NCBI RefSeq assembly: GCF_024435355.1
Contig: NZ_JAMJWG010000004.1
Span: forward strand, 62,001 to 126,000
DNA: 64,000 nucleotides
Origin: Streptomyces odontomachi
GTDB lineage: Bacteria; Actinomycetota; Actinomycetes; Streptomycetales; Streptomycetaceae
Direction: 5' to 3'
The notes under the pieces were generated by a model that worked only from the letters and a program-made list of their open reading frames with translations, was not told the origin of the DNA and did no database searches. The translations under genes were made by a program, and so were the position numbers. Of the stretch, positions 1 to 9,758 are shown one piece after another (the first letter of the stretch is position 1; each line of letters begins with the position of its first letter).

Positions 1-49
1 GCCGGGCGATGATCGGTGGACAGGTGTTCTGGCCGGGGAAGAAGGCGAT

Positions 50-2608
50 ATGGAGCCGTTGGCGGCGGGGGATCCGGCGCGCGTGGGGGATTTCGTGCTG
101 CGTGGCCGGCTCGGCGCCGGGGGCATGGGGGCGGTGTTCCTGGGGCGTTCACCGGGCGCGCGGGCCGTGGCCGTGAAAGTGGTGCATCCGCATCTGGCGG
201 TGCAGGCGGAGTTCCGGCGTCGTTTCGAGCGCGAGGTGACGGCCGCGCGGTCGGTCAACGGTGCGTTCACCGCGCCGGTCGTGGCGGCCGGTCCGCAGGA
301 CGACCCGCCGTGGATCGCGACGCTCTACATCCCCGGCCCTTCCCTGGCCGAGGCCGTGGCCACGGCAGGACCGTTGCCCGAGGACGCGCTGTGGCCCCTG
401 GCGGCGGGCCTGGTCGAGGCCTTGCAGGCCATCCATGCGGAGGGCCTGCTGCACCGCGATCTCAAGCCGTCGAACGTGCTGCTGGCCGCGGACGGCCCGC
501 GCGTCATCGACTTCGGGATCGCCCGGGCCGTGGCCAACACCGCGCTGACCGGCACCGGCACGGTGATCGGCACCCCGGGATTCATGTCACCCGAGCAGAT
601 CGAGGACGACCCGATGGGCACGGCCTCCGACGTCTTCTCCCTCGGCGCCGTGCTCGCCTTCGCCGCCGGCGGCAGCGAACCCTTCGGCCAGGGCGCACCC
701 CTGGGCATCCTGCACCGCGTCGTCAACAGCGAGCCACGTCTCGACGGGCTGCCGGACCCGGTACGCGCCCTGGTCACCGCATGCCTGGCCAAGAACCCCG
801 ACGACCGGCCCACTCCCGCACGACTCCTCGACCAGATCGCCGCGCACCTGGCTCCGCCCGACGACTTCTCCCCCACGGCCCCGTGGCCCGAGGCCGTGAC
901 CACCCTCATCCAGGAACGCACCACGCCCGGCACCGCCCCGTACACCGCCAACGGCACCACCACCCCGCCGCCGTTCCACTCCGAGCCCACGGTCACCGCA
1001 CCCCCACGGGACGCCCCGCCGCGCCCGGACCAGCAGCCACCGGAAGCGGACCACTCGGCCGACCCCGCCGGGGACTCCACTCGCACGGCCAAGGCCGACC
1101 GTCCCCGTGCGCTGCGCCGCCGCCACCGGCACGCCCTGAAGGTGAGGAAGTCGGGCGAGTACGCGGAGGCCGCACGCCTGCTGGGCGAACTCGTCGCGGA
1201 CTCCACGCGTGTGCGGGGAGCCGACCACCTCGACACGCTCTACGCCCGCCAAGACCACGCCTTGGCCCTCGGGCTGGTGGACGAACACGCGGAGGCCGCA
1301 CGCCTGCTCGGCGAACTCGTCCCCGACTTCCTGCGTCTGAAGGGTCCCGACCACCAACTCACGCTGCTCACGCGTGGCGTCCATGCCGTAGAGCTCGATG
1401 CGGCTGGTCGGCACAGGGAGGCTGCGCGCCTCCTGGGCGACCTCATCCCCGACCAGGCACGGGTGACCGGTCCTGACGGCCCCGACACGCTGGGCGTCCG
1501 CCACAACCACGCCTTGAGCCTCGGCAGATCGGGCGAGTACGCGGAGTCCGCACGCCTGCTCGGCGAACTCGTCGCGGACTGCGCACGTGTGCGGGGTCTC
1601 GACCACCGCGACAATCTCTACGTCCGGCAACACCACGCCGTGGCTCTCGGGGACGCGGAAGACTACGCGGAGGCCGCACGCCTGCTGGGCGAGCTCGTCC
1701 CGGACTTCGTACGCCTGAAGGGACCCGACCACCGGAGCTCACTCAAAACCCGCCAGCACCACGCCCGATATCTCGGGGAGGCGGGTCAGCACGAGGAGAC
1801 AGCACGCCTGCTGGCCGACCTCGTCCCGGACTACGTGCGCCTGAGGGGACCCGACGACCAGGACACCCTGCTCACCCGCCACCTCCAGGCCGTGAATCTG
1901 GGAGCCGCGGGTCAGCGCATGGAGGCCGCGCATCTCCTGGCCGAACTCGTACCGGACTACGCGCGCGTGCGGGGGGCCGATCACGCGGACACTCTCCTGG
2001 TCCGCCTGCACCACGCCCGGCAGCTCGGGGAGGCGGGTCAGCACGAGGAGGCCGCGCGCCTGCTGGCCGACCTCGTCCCCGACCTGACCCGGGTGGTAGG
2101 ACCTGACGATCCCGACACCCTGCGCGCCCGCCACGACCATGCCTGGGCGCTCAAAGGTGCGGGTGAGCACGCGGAGTCGGCACGGCTGCACGCCGAACTC
2201 GCCGCCGACCGGACACGCGTCCTGGGACCCGACGATCCCGACACCCTGCGGTCCCGCAGCCTCCACGCATGCTCCCTCGGAGACGCGGGGGAGCACGCGG
2301 AGGCGGCACGGCTGCACGCCGAACTCGCCACCGACCGGGCACGCGTCCTGGGACCCGACCACTACGACACCCTGCTCACCCGCCACCACCATGCCTGGGA
2401 GCTCAGGGGTGCGGGTGAGCACGCGGAGGCGGCACGCCTGTACGCCGGGATCGCCACCGACTCGGCACGCGTGCTGGGACCCGACCACCCCGACACCGTG
2501 ATCGCCCGCGACAACCATGCCGACGAGCAGGCAGCGGCGGAGGAACAGGAACGGGGGCAGGGCCAGGAACGGGCGGAATCGGCACGTATGCAAGCCGAGG
2601 ACGTCTGA
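50..2608 (+). CDS. Ser/Thr protein kinase with C-terminal TPR-like repeat array
   Basis: This is a Hanks-type kinase of 852 residues. Residues 1-275 form the kinase domain: the Gly-rich loop GRLGAGGMGAVF, Lys43 in AVKVV, the catalytic HRDLKPSN near residue 139, DFG, and SPE in place of APE. A Pro/Thr-rich linker (about 276-355) follows. Residues about 360-830 hold eleven repeats of roughly 43 residues, each with an EAARLLGEL-like helix and an RVxGPDHxDTL-like turn, resembling the TPR_10/kinesin-light-chain type. No membrane segment is visible, so it is probably cytoplasmic, unlike PknB with its PASTA domains. The repeats probably bind a partner or substrate, which I cannot name. The first ATG that keeps the Gly-loop was chosen; the region upstream lies at the window edge. 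It converges on the thioesterase gene. Confidence 0.9.
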   Translation: MEPLAAGDPARVGDFVLRGRLGAGGMGAVFLGRSPGARAVAVKVVHPHLAVQAEFRRRFEREVTAARSVNGAFTAPVVAAGPQDDPPWIATLYIPGPSLAEAVATAGPLPEDALWPLAAGLVEALQAIHAEGLLHRDLKPSNVLLAADGPRVIDFGIARAVANTALTGTGTVIGTPGFMSPEQIEDDPMGTASDVFSLGAVLAFAAGGSEPFGQGAPLGILHRVVNSEPRLDGLPDPVRALVTACLAKNPDDRPTPARLLDQIAAHLAPPDDFSPTAPWPEAVTTLIQERTTPGTAPYTANGTTTPPPFHSEPTVTAPPRDAPPRPDQQPPEADHSADPAGDSTRTAKADRPRALRRRHRHALKVRKSGEYAEAARLLGELVADSTRVRGADHLDTLYARQDHALALGLVDEHAEAARLLGELVPDFLRLKGPDHQLTLLTRGVHAVELDAAGRHREAARLLGDLIPDQARVTGPDGPDTLGVRHNHALSLGRSGEYAESARLLGELVADCARVRGLDHRDNLYVRQHHAVALGDAEDYAEAARLLGELVPDFVRLKGPDHRSSLKTRQHHARYLGEAGQHEETARLLADLVPDYVRLRGPDDQDTLLTRHLQAVNLGAAGQRMEAAHLLAELVPDYARVRGADHADTLLVRLHHARQLGEAGQHEEAARLLADLVPDLTRVVGPDDPDTLRARHDHAWALKGAGEHAESARLHAELAADRTRVLGPDDPDTLRSRSLHACSLGDAGEHAEAARLHAELATDRARVLGPDHYDTLLTRHHHAWELRGAGEHAEAARLYAGIATDSARVLGPDHPDTVIARDNHADEQAAAEEQERGQGQERAESARMQAEDV

Positions 2609-2630
2609 CGGGTACGCCGGCCTCGGGTGC

Positions 2631-2687
2631 GGCCCGACCGGGGGCGGCCGGCCCGACCGGGGGCGGCCGGCCCGACCGGGGGCGGCA
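2631..2687. repeat. 19-bp tandem repeat, three copies
   Basis: Three perfect head-to-tail copies of GGCCCGACCGGGGGCGGCC lie between the convergent kinase and thioesterase genes; the last copy is cut slightly short. The unit can fold on itself, so it may also act in transcription termination. The function is inferred only from position. Confidence 0.8.
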
Positions 2688-2691
2688 CGCC

Positions 2692-3564
2692 TCAGCGTGG
2701 CACGCGCAGGAGGCCCTCCTGGATCACCGAGATCGCCAGCCGCCCGTCCTGCGTGTAGATCCGGGCCTGCCCGAGACCGCGGCCACCGGACGACGACGGC
2801 GACTCCTGGTCGTAGAGCAGCCATTCGTCGGCACGGAACGGCCGGTGGAACCACATCGCGTGGTCGAGCGACGCGCCGACGATGTCACCGGTGGTCCAGC
2901 CGCCGCGGCCGTGCGCGAGCAGGATGGAGTCGAGCAGCGTCATGTCGGAGACGTACGTGGCCAGGCACATGTGCAGCAGCCGGTCGTCGGCCAGCTTGCC
3001 GTCGGTACGGAACCACACCTGGGAACGCGGCTCCCGCGGCTGCCCCACGGTCGCGAACGGCGGCCGCTCGACGTACCGCAGGTCGACGCCGGCGCGCGCG
3101 TCGAGTATCGCCTCCACGACGGCCGGTGCGAGGAACCGGTCGGCGTACCGCGGCAGCATCTCCTCCGCGGTCGGCAGCGACTCCGGATCGGGTGCCTCCG
3201 GCATCGCGGCCTGGTGCTCGAGCCCTTCCTCGAACGTCTGGAAGGACGCGGAGAGGTGGAAGATCGGCTGGCCGTGCTGGACGGCGACGACCCGCCGGGT
3301 GGTGAAGGAGCGGCCGTCCCGGATCCGGTCGACGGTGTAGACGATGGGCGCGCCCGGGTCCCCCATGCGCAGGAAGTAGGCGTGCAGGGAGTGCACGTCG
3401 CGGCCCTCGGGGACGGTGCGGCCGGCGGCCACCAGGGCCTGCGCGGCGACCTGGCCGCCGAAGACGCGCGGCACCACGGCCGAGCGCGACTGGCCGCGGA
3501 AGATGTCCTGCTCGATCCGCTCCAGGTCGAGCAGGTCGAGCAGCGTGATGAGTGCTGGATGCAT
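2692..3564 (-). CDS. acyl-CoA thioesterase II (TesB family)
   Basis: The 290-residue product has the double hot-dog layout of TesB. The N-terminal half contains SRSAVVPRVFGGQVAAQAL and HSLHAYFLRMGDP; the C-terminal half ends with SLDHAMWFHRPFRADEWLLY and an SSGGRGLGQARIY stretch typical of the family. It should hydrolyse acyl-CoA to the free acid and CoA. The ATG at 3564 (MHPALITLLDLL) is preferred over the longer ORF start at 3594 because homology begins there. It lies upstream of, and in the same direction as, other acyl-CoA genes on the minus strand, consistent with fatty-acid turnover. Confidence 0.9.
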   Translation of the reverse strand: MHPALITLLDLLDLERIEQDIFRGQSRSAVVPRVFGGQVAAQALVAAGRTVPEGRDVHSLHAYFLRMGDPGAPIVYTVDRIRDGRSFTTRRVVAVQHGQPIFHLSASFQTFEEGLEHQAAMPEAPDPESLPTAEEMLPRYADRFLAPAVVEAILDARAGVDLRYVERPPFATVGQPREPRSQVWFRTDGKLADDRLLHMCLATYVSDMTLLDSILLAHGRGGWTTGDIVGASLDHAMWFHRPFRADEWLLYDQESPSSSGGRGLGQARIYTQDGRLAISVIQEGLLRVPR

Positions 3565-3672
3565 GTGTCGTGTGTTCCGGCGGGACCGCGCCACGGTCCC
3601 GCCGGCCTTCCCGCCCGTACGGGCCCGGTCAATGGCTTACGAACGGACTTTACGGGCCCGTGCCCCGGCTCC

Positions 3673-4830
3673 TTACAGGCCCATGTCCTTGGCGATGATC
3701 ATCTTCATCACCTCGCTGGTGCCGCCGTAGATGCGGTTGACGCGGTTGTCGGCGTACAGGCGGGCGATCGGGTACTCGTTCATGTAGCCGTAGCCGCCGT
3801 GCAGCTGGAGGCAGCGGTCGATGACGCGGTGCGCGACCTCGGTGCAGAAGAGCTTGGCGCTCGCCGCCTCCGCAGCGGTCAGCTCGCCCGCGTCATGCGC
3901 CTCGAGTGCCCGGTCGACGACCGCCTCGGCGGCGTCCACCTCCGCCTTGCAGGCGGCCAGCTCGAACTTGGTGTTCTGGAACGCGGCGACCGGCTTGCCG
4001 AAGACCGTCCGATCGGCGACGTACTGCTGCGCGAAGCGGACGGCGGCCTTGGCCTGGGCGTAGCCGCCGACGGCGATGCCGAGGCGCTCCTGGGGGAGGT
4101 TCTGGCCGAGGTAGGAGAAGCCCTTGTGCTCCTCGCCGAGCAGGTCCTCCACGGGCACCTTGACGTCGGAGAAGGACAGCTCGGCGGTGTCGGAGACCTT
4201 CAGGCCCATCTTGTCGAGCTTGCGGCCGACCGCGTAGCCCTCGGACCTGGTGTCGACGACCAGCAGGGATATGCCGTGGCGCCGGTCGTCCTCCTTGGGG
4301 GGCGCGGTGCGCGCGCAGACGATGACCCGGTCGGCGTGCACACCGCCGGTGATGAAGGTCTTGGCGCCGTTGAGGACGTAGTGCGTGCCGTCCTCGGAGA
4401 GCTTGGCGGTGGTCTTCATGCCGGCCAGGTCGGAACCGGTGCCGGGCTCCGTCATGGCGATGGCGAACATGGTCTCGCCGCTGGCCACGCCCGGCAGCCA
4501 GCGCTTCTTCTGCTCTTCGGTGGCGTAGGCCTTCAGGTAGGGCAGGCAGAGCGCGACGTGCACGCTGGAGCCACCGAAGGAGACACCCGCGCGTGCCGCC
4601 TCCTCGGTGATGACCGCCTGGAACTTGAACGACTCCTCGCCTGCGCCGCCGTACTCCTCCGGCACCTCGATACCGAAGACGCCCAGCTCACCGAGCTTGT
4701 AGTAGAAGTCGCGCGGGACGATGCCGGCCGCGTACCACTCCTCGTAGACCGGTACGACCTCGGCCTCGATGAAGGCCCGGAGGGTGGCCCGGAAGGCCTC
4801 ATGGTCCTCATTGAAGACGGTACGGCGCAC
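3673..4830 (-). CDS. acyl-CoA dehydrogenase
   Basis: This 385-residue FAD enzyme oxidises acyl-CoA to trans-2-enoyl-CoA and passes electrons to ETF. Family signatures are present: AMTEPGTGSDLAG (first FAD/substrate motif), the QYVADRTVFGKPVAAFQ region, and the C-terminal LHGGYGYMNEYPIARLYADNRVNRIYGGTSEVMK. The glutamate in the YGGTSEVM motif is the usual catalytic-base position in short/medium-chain enzymes. Length is normal for the family. It is transcribed away from the TetR gene 145 nt upstream on the same strand and may share its regulon. It corresponds in position to S. coelicolor SCO2774 by recall; its substrate cannot be fixed from sequence. Confidence 0.92.
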   Translation of the reverse strand: MRRTVFNEDHEAFRATLRAFIEAEVVPVYEEWYAAGIVPRDFYYKLGELGVFGIEVPEEYGGAGEESFKFQAVITEEAARAGVSFGGSSVHVALCLPYLKAYATEEQKKRWLPGVASGETMFAIAMTEPGTGSDLAGMKTTAKLSEDGTHYVLNGAKTFITGGVHADRVIVCARTAPPKEDDRRHGISLLVVDTRSEGYAVGRKLDKMGLKVSDTAELSFSDVKVPVEDLLGEEHKGFSYLGQNLPQERLGIAVGGYAQAKAAVRFAQQYVADRTVFGKPVAAFQNTKFELAACKAEVDAAEAVVDRALEAHDAGELTAAEAASAKLFCTEVAHRVIDRCLQLHGGYGYMNEYPIARLYADNRVNRIYGGTSEVMKMIIAKDMGL

Positions 4831-4975
4831 GGAGAACTCCCTCTTGCTGCCGGGGCCCTGCGGCCCGCGTGACCGGGTACGTACAGCGAACTAAGCGCTT
4901 GCTCAGTCCAGCGTACCCGCCGCCCGCCGCGAGCGTCCAGGGAGATCCGCGTCACGGGTTCCGGCACCGGAACCG

Positions 4976-5605
4976 TCACCCCGCCGACGCCCCGGCCGCC
5001 GCGAAGGCCCCCCGAGCCAGCCGGTGCAGCAACCCCCGCATCCGGCCGGGCCCCGGAAGTGATCCCGGCCGACTCAGGTGCGGGGTCGAGTTCAACAGCC
5101 CGAACACCGCGTGCACGGTGGCGCGGGCCTCGGTCTCGACGAGCTCCGGGTAGCAGTGGCGCACCGCCGCCACCCACAGCTCCACGTACTGCCGCTGGAG
5201 CTGGCGCACCAGCTTGCGGTCGCTCTCCCGGAGCCGGTCCAACTCGCGGTCGTGCAGGGTGATCAGGGAGCGGTCGTCCAGCGCGAAGTCGATATGGCCC
5301 TCGATGAGCGAGTCGAGCAGCGCGTCCGGGTCGCCGTCCGCCTCGGCGACGCGCCGCTTCCCGCCGGTCAGCAACCGGCCGGAGATCCCCACCAGCAGCT
5401 CGGCGAGCATGGCGTCCTTGCCGCTGAAATGGCGGTAGAGCCCGGGCCCGCTGATGCCGACGGCGGCACCTATCTCGTCGACGCCGACACCGTGGAAGCC
5501 GCGCTCGGCGAAGAGCCGGGCGGCCTCTTTGAGGATCTGCTCGCGGCGCGAGGGGGCGTCGGCACGGGTGGCGCCGGATCGGGGGGCGTCGGATCGCGTG
5601 GCCAT
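4976..5605 (-). CDS. TetR-family regulator of the acyl-CoA carboxylase operon
   Basis: This 209-residue protein has an N-terminal TetR helix-turn-helix (residues 20-66: REQILKEAARLFAERGF, then GVDEIGAAVGISGPGLYRHF) and a SACE_7040-like C-terminal ligand domain. It is divergent from the carboxylase operon starting at 5777, and two TTA-CG/CG-TAA palindromes lie between the two genes, so autoregulation and control of the operon are likely. An acyl-CoA effector is plausible from context but is inferred. Position matches S. coelicolor SCO2775 by recall. Confidence 0.88.
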   Translation of the reverse strand: MATRSDAPRSGATRADAPSRREQILKEAARLFAERGFHGVGVDEIGAAVGISGPGLYRHFSGKDAMLAELLVGISGRLLTGGKRRVAEADGDPDALLDSLIEGHIDFALDDRSLITLHDRELDRLRESDRKLVRQLQRQYVELWVAAVRHCYPELVETEARATVHAVFGLLNSTPHLSRPGSLPGPGRMRGLLHRLARGAFAAAGASAG

Positions 5606-5628
5606 ACGGGCAATTGTAGACAGGGAGG

Positions 5629-5672
5629 TTAGCGGTCGTTAACATGAGGGCAGGACGTTAACGATGATTAAC
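5629..5672. promoter_or_regulatory. paired TetR-type operators
   Basis: Two related imperfect palindromes sit in the divergent promoter region: TTAGCGGTCGTTAA at 5629-5642 and GTTAACGATGATTAAC at 5657-5672. Both fit a TTA-N-CG half-site pattern. They are 28 nt apart start to start, in a locally A/T-rich stretch, which is where a TetR protein would block both promoters. Confidence 0.6.
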
Positions 5673-5776
5673 ACACGGTCGCGGCAGTCGGCCGAGGCCC
5701 GGCACCCGGCCCGCACGGCCCGTCCGGCGTGCACCGAGCAGGGCAGGGGACCACCGATGAGCAAGGGGGCTGATCG

Positions 5777-7399
5777 ATGCGGCAGGCACCCGTGCTGACC
5801 AGCGCCGTCGACCCCGCCTCCGGGGCCTGGCGGCGCAACGAGGCGGCACATCTGGCGCTGGTGGACGAGCTGCGCTCGCGGCTGACCGCGGCCCGGCTCG
5901 GCGGCGGAGAGCGGGCCAGGGCCCGCCACGTGGCGCGCGGCAAGCTGCTGCCGCGGGAGCGGGTGGACGCCCTGCTGGACCCCGGTTCGCCCTTCCTGGA
6001 GCTGGCGCCGCTGGCCGCGGAGGGCATGTACGGCGGGGCGGCACCGGCCGCCGGGGTGATCGCCGGCATCGGCCGGGTCTCGGGCCGCGCCTGCGTCATC
6101 GTCGCCAATGACGCGACCGTCAAGGGCGGCACCTACTACCCGATGACGGTCAAGAAGCACCTGCGCGCCCAGGAGGTCGCGCTGGAGAACCGCCTGCCGT
6201 GCCTGTACCTGGTCGACTCCGGCGGCGCCTTCCTGCCGATGCAGGACGAGGTCTTCCCGGACCGCGAGCACTTCGGCCGGATCTTCTACAACCAGGCACG
6301 GATGTCCGGCGCCGGCATCCCGCAGATCGCCGCGGTCCTCGGCTCCTGCACCGCGGGCGGCGCGTACGTGCCGGCGATGAGCGACGAGGCGGTGATCGTT
6401 CGCAATCAGGGCACCATCTTCCTGGGCGGCCCACCGCTGGTGAAGGCGGCGACCGGCGAGGTGGTGACCGCCGAGGAGCTGGGCGGCGGCGAGGTGCACT
6501 CCCGCGTCTCCGGCGTCACGGACCACCTCGCCGAGGACGACGCCCACGCGCTGCGCATCGTGCGCACCATCGTCTCCACCCTCCCCGAGCCCCCCGCGCT
6601 GCCCTGGCGGGTGGAGCCCGTGGAGGAGCCGAAGGTGGACGGGTACGGGCTGTACGGCGCGGTCCCCGTCGACTCCCGCACGCCTTACGACGTCCGTGAG
6701 GTCGTCGCACGCCTGGTGGACGCCTCCCGTTTCGCGGAGTTCAAGGCCGAGTACGGCCAGACCCTGGTGACCGGCTTCGCCCGCATCCACGGCCACCCGG
6801 TCGGCATCGTCGCCAACAACGGCATCCTGTTCTCCGAGTCCGCCCAGAAGGGCGCCCACTTCATCGAGCTGTGCGACCAGCGCGGCATCCCGCTGCTGTT
6901 CCTCCAGAACATCTCCGGTTTCATGGTCGGCCGCGACTACGAGGCGGGCGGCATCGCCAAGCACGGCGCCAAGATGGTGACGGCGGTGGCCTGCACCCGC
7001 GTGCCGAAGCTCACCGTCGTCATAGGCGGCTCCTACGGCGCGGGGAACTATTCGATGTGCGGCCGCGCCTACAGCCCCCGCTTCCTGTGGATGTGGCCGA
7101 ACGCCAAGATCTCCGTCATGGGCGGCGAGCAGGCCGCCTCGGTGCTCGCCACCGTCCGCCGTGACCAGCTCGCCGGACGCGACGAGGAGTGGTCGGCCGA
7201 GGACGAGGAGGCCTTCAAGGCCCCCATCCGCGAGCAGTACGAGACCCAGGGCAACGCGTACTACGCCACCGCCCGGCTGTGGGACGACGGCGTGATCGAC
7301 CCTCTGGAGACCCGCCAGGTGCTCGGCCTGGCCCTGACCGCCTGTGCCCATGCCCCGCTGCCCGCCAGGGACGGTGGCTTCGGCGTGTTCCGGATGTGA
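5777..7399 (+). CDS. accD1: acyl-CoA carboxylase carboxyltransferase (beta) subunit
   Basis: This 540-residue crotonase-fold carboxyltransferase moves CO2 from carboxybiotin to an acyl-CoA. The oxyanion-hole regions are visible: [20 protein letters not shown] and [15 protein letters not shown] in the N-half, and [22 protein letters not shown] with [20 protein letters not shown] in the C-half. These last motifs resemble 3-methylcrotonyl-CoA carboxylase beta subunits more than AccA/AccD. It starts an operon with the alpha subunit, HMG-CoA lyase and an acyl-CoA dehydrogenase, the set needed for leucine (isovaleryl-CoA) breakdown. A ribosome site, AAGGGGG, precedes the ATG. The accD1 name follows S. 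coelicolor SCO2776 by recall. Confidence 0.9.
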   Translation: MRQAPVLTSAVDPASGAWRRNEAAHLALVDELRSRLTAARLGGGERARARHVARGKLLPRERVDALLDPGSPFLELAPLAAEGMYGGAAPAAGVIAGIGRVSGRACVIVANDATVKGGTYYPMTVKKHLRAQEVALENRLPCLYLVDSGGAFLPMQDEVFPDREHFGRIFYNQARMSGAGIPQIAAVLGSCTAGGAYVPAMSDEAVIVRNQGTIFLGGPPLVKAATGEVVTAEELGGGEVHSRVSGVTDHLAEDDAHALRIVRTIVSTLPEPPALPWRVEPVEEPKVDGYGLYGAVPVDSRTPYDVREVVARLVDASRFAEFKAEYGQTLVTGFARIHGHPVGIVANNGILFSESAQKGAHFIELCDQRGIPLLFLQNISGFMVGRDYEAGGIAKHGAKMVTAVACTRVPKLTVVIGGSYGAGNYSMCGRAYSPRFLWMWPNAKISVMGGEQAASVLATVRRDQLAGRDEEWSAEDEEAFKAPIREQYETQGNAYYATARLWDDGVIDPLETRQVLGLALTACAHAPLPARDGGFGVFRM

Positions 7400-7409
7400 G
7401 GGGGCGGCC

Positions 7410-9758
7410 ATGACGACGCAGGACACCGACACCACGACGCAGGACACCGACACCACAGGGACACGGCCCGAGACGGAGACCGAGATGGCCACGGGCGGCA
7501 CGGACCGGGGGACGACGGCGGACGCGACGGCCCGGGCAAGGAGCGCCACCCCCGGAGGCGCCGCGGTCCCACCCGTGGCGTTCGACACGGTCCTGGTGGC
7601 CAATCGCGGCGAGATCGCCGTACGGATCATCCGTACGCTGCGGGCGCTCGGCATCCGCTCGGTCGCCGTCTTCAGCGACGCCGACGCGGACGCCCGGCAT
7701 GTCCGCGAGGCCGACACCGCCGTACACATCGGGCCGGCGCCCGCCGCGGAGAGCTACCTCTCCATCGAGCGGCTCATCAAGGCCGCCGCCGGCACCGGCG
7801 CCCAGGCCGTCCACCCCGGCTACGGCTTCCTCGCGGAGAACGCCGCCTTCGCCCGTGCCTGCACCGACGCCGGCCTGGTGTTCATCGGCCCGCCCGCCGA
7901 CGCGATCGCGCTGATGGGCGACAAGATCCGCGCCAAGGAGACGGTACGGGCCGCCGGGGTGCCGGTGGTGCCGGGCTCCTCGGGCAGCGGACTCGACGAC
8001 GCGGGGCTGGTCGCCGCGGCCCACGAGACGGGCCTTCCGGTGCTGTTGAAGCCGTCGGCGGGCGGCGGCGGCAAGGGCATGCGGCTGGTGCGCGAAGCGG
8101 CCCGGCTGCCCGACGAGATCGCGGCGGCCCGGCGTGAGGCCCTGGCCTCCTTCGGCGACGACACCCTCCTGGTGGAGCGGTGGGTCGACCGCCCCCGGCA
8201 CATCGAGATCCAGATCCTCGCGGACGGCCACGGCCGGGTGATCCACCTCGGCGAGCGCGAGTGCTCCCTCCAGCGGCGCCACCAGAAGCTGATCGAGGAG
8301 GCCCCGAGCGTGCTGCTCGACCCGGCCACCCGGGCGGCGATGGGCGAGGCCGCCGTGCAGGCCGCACGCTCCTGCGGCTACCGCGGCGCGGGCACCGTCG
8401 AGTTCATCGTGCCCGGCACCGACCCGTCCGCGTACTACTTCATGGAGATGAACACCCGCCTCCAGGTGGAGCACCCCGTCACGGAGCTGGTCACCGGCCT
8501 CGACCTGGTCGAATGGCAGCTGCGGATCGCCGCGGGCGAGCAGCTGCCGTACGAGCAGCAGGACATCACCCTCACGGGCCATGCCGTGGAGGCCCGGATC
8601 TGCGCAGAGACGGTCTCCGTCAGCGAGGGCGCCCGCGGCTTCCTGCCATCCGGGGGCACCGTGCTCGCGCTGCACGAGCCCACCGGCGACGGGGTGCGCA
8701 CCGACTCCGGCCTCAGTGCGGGCACCGAGGTCTCCAGCCGCTACGACCCGATGCTGGCCAAGGTGATCGCGCACGGCCCCGACCGCGCGACCACCCTGCG
8801 CAGGCTGCGTGCCGCGCTCGCCCGGACGGTGACGCTGGGCGTGCCGACCAACGCCGGCTTCCTGCGCCGGCTGCTCGCCCACCCTGCCGTGGTCGCAGGC
8901 GACCTGGACACCGGCCTGGTCGAGCGGGAGCTGGACGCGCTGGTGCCACGGTCGGTGCCCGATGAGGTGTACGAGGCCGCGGCGGCCGTACGGCTCGCGG
9001 CGCTGCGGGCCGCCCCGGATGCCGGCGGCTGGCGGGACCCGTTCGCCGCGGTCAGCGGATGGCGGCTGGGCGGTGAGCCGGCACCGATCCGCTTCCCGCT
9101 CAGGGTCCCGGGGCACGAGCCCGTCACGCACCGCCCCGGCCCCGCGACCGGCCACACCGTCACGCCCGACCGGGTCTCGGTCACCGTCGAAGGGGTGCTG
9201 CACACTTTCGACCGCGCCGGCGACTGGCTGGGCCGGGACGGCGACGCCTGGCAGGTGCTCGACCACGACCCGGTGGAGGCCGCGCTCGCAGGCGCCGCCC
9301 GTGCGGGCGCCGACTCGCTGACGGCACCCATGCCCGGCACCGTCACCGTCGTGAAGGCCGCGGTGGGCGATCGGGTGACCGCGGGCCAGAGCCTGCTGGT
9401 CGTGGAGGCGATGAAGATGGAGCACGTCATCGCCGCCCCGCACCCCGGCACCGTCACCGAACTCGACGTCGCCCCGGGGACGACGGTCGTCATGGACCAG
9501 GTACTGGCCGTGATCGTGCCGGACGAGGACGGGGACGCGGACGGGGGAACGGCGGAGGCTGCCGAGCATGGGAAGCCCGCCGAGCACGAGCAGCGGGGCG
9601 GCCCTGACGACCGCACGGGCGCCGAGGAGCACGAGCGGTCCGACGGACGCGAAGACCCTGAGAAGCCGGGAACACCCAAGACGCCCGAGACACGTGGGAC
9701 GCCCGAGACGCCCGGGACCCCCGACCAGCACGAGCGGCCCGGGGAGGCGACACCATGA
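7410..9758 (+). CDS. acyl-CoA carboxylase alpha subunit (biotin carboxylase plus BCCP)
   Basis: A 782-residue biotin-dependent carboxylase. It has a biotin carboxylase N-domain ([20 protein letters not shown]), an ATP-grasp domain with the Gly-rich loop [11 protein letters not shown] and [14 protein letters not shown], a C-domain, and a BCCP domain whose EAMKMEH lysine carries biotin. The ATG at 7410 is chosen because GAGGGGGCGG precedes it and it follows the upstream stop by 8 nt. Oddly, about 60 residues of low-complexity sequence (TTQDTDT repeats) precede the catalytic start. About 78 Glu/Pro/Thr-rich residues, including [14 protein letters not shown], trail the biotinyl domain. Neither tail is normal for the family. 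It pairs with the preceding beta subunit, probably as methylcrotonyl-CoA carboxylase. Confidence 0.92.
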   Translation: MTTQDTDTTTQDTDTTGTRPETETEMATGGTDRGTTADATARARSATPGGAAVPPVAFDTVLVANRGEIAVRIIRTLRALGIRSVAVFSDADADARHVREADTAVHIGPAPAAESYLSIERLIKAAAGTGAQAVHPGYGFLAENAAFARACTDAGLVFIGPPADAIALMGDKIRAKETVRAAGVPVVPGSSGSGLDDAGLVAAAHETGLPVLLKPSAGGGGKGMRLVREAARLPDEIAAARREALASFGDDTLLVERWVDRPRHIEIQILADGHGRVIHLGERECSLQRRHQKLIEEAPSVLLDPATRAAMGEAAVQAARSCGYRGAGTVEFIVPGTDPSAYYFMEMNTRLQVEHPVTELVTGLDLVEWQLRIAAGEQLPYEQQDITLTGHAVEARICAETVSVSEGARGFLPSGGTVLALHEPTGDGVRTDSGLSAGTEVSSRYDPMLAKVIAHGPDRATTLRRLRAALARTVTLGVPTNAGFLRRLLAHPAVVAGDLDTGLVERELDALVPRSVPDEVYEAAAAVRLAALRAAPDAGGWRDPFAAVSGWRLGGEPAPIRFPLRVPGHEPVTHRPGPATGHTVTPDRVSVTVEGVLHTFDRAGDWLGRDGDAWQVLDHDPVEAALAGAARAGADSLTAPMPGTVTVVKAAVGDRVTAGQSLLVVEAMKMEHVIAAPHPGTVTELDVAPGTTVVMDQVLAVIVPDEDGDADGGTAEAAEHGKPAEHEQRGGPDDRTGAEEHERSDGREDPEKPGTPKTPETRGTPETPGTPDQHERPGEATP

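Noticed and set aside
1739..2854. Long minus-strand open frame opposite the kinase repeats
   Set aside because: It mirrors the TPR-like repeats of the kinase gene and has no family sequence; it is a GC-rich shadow.
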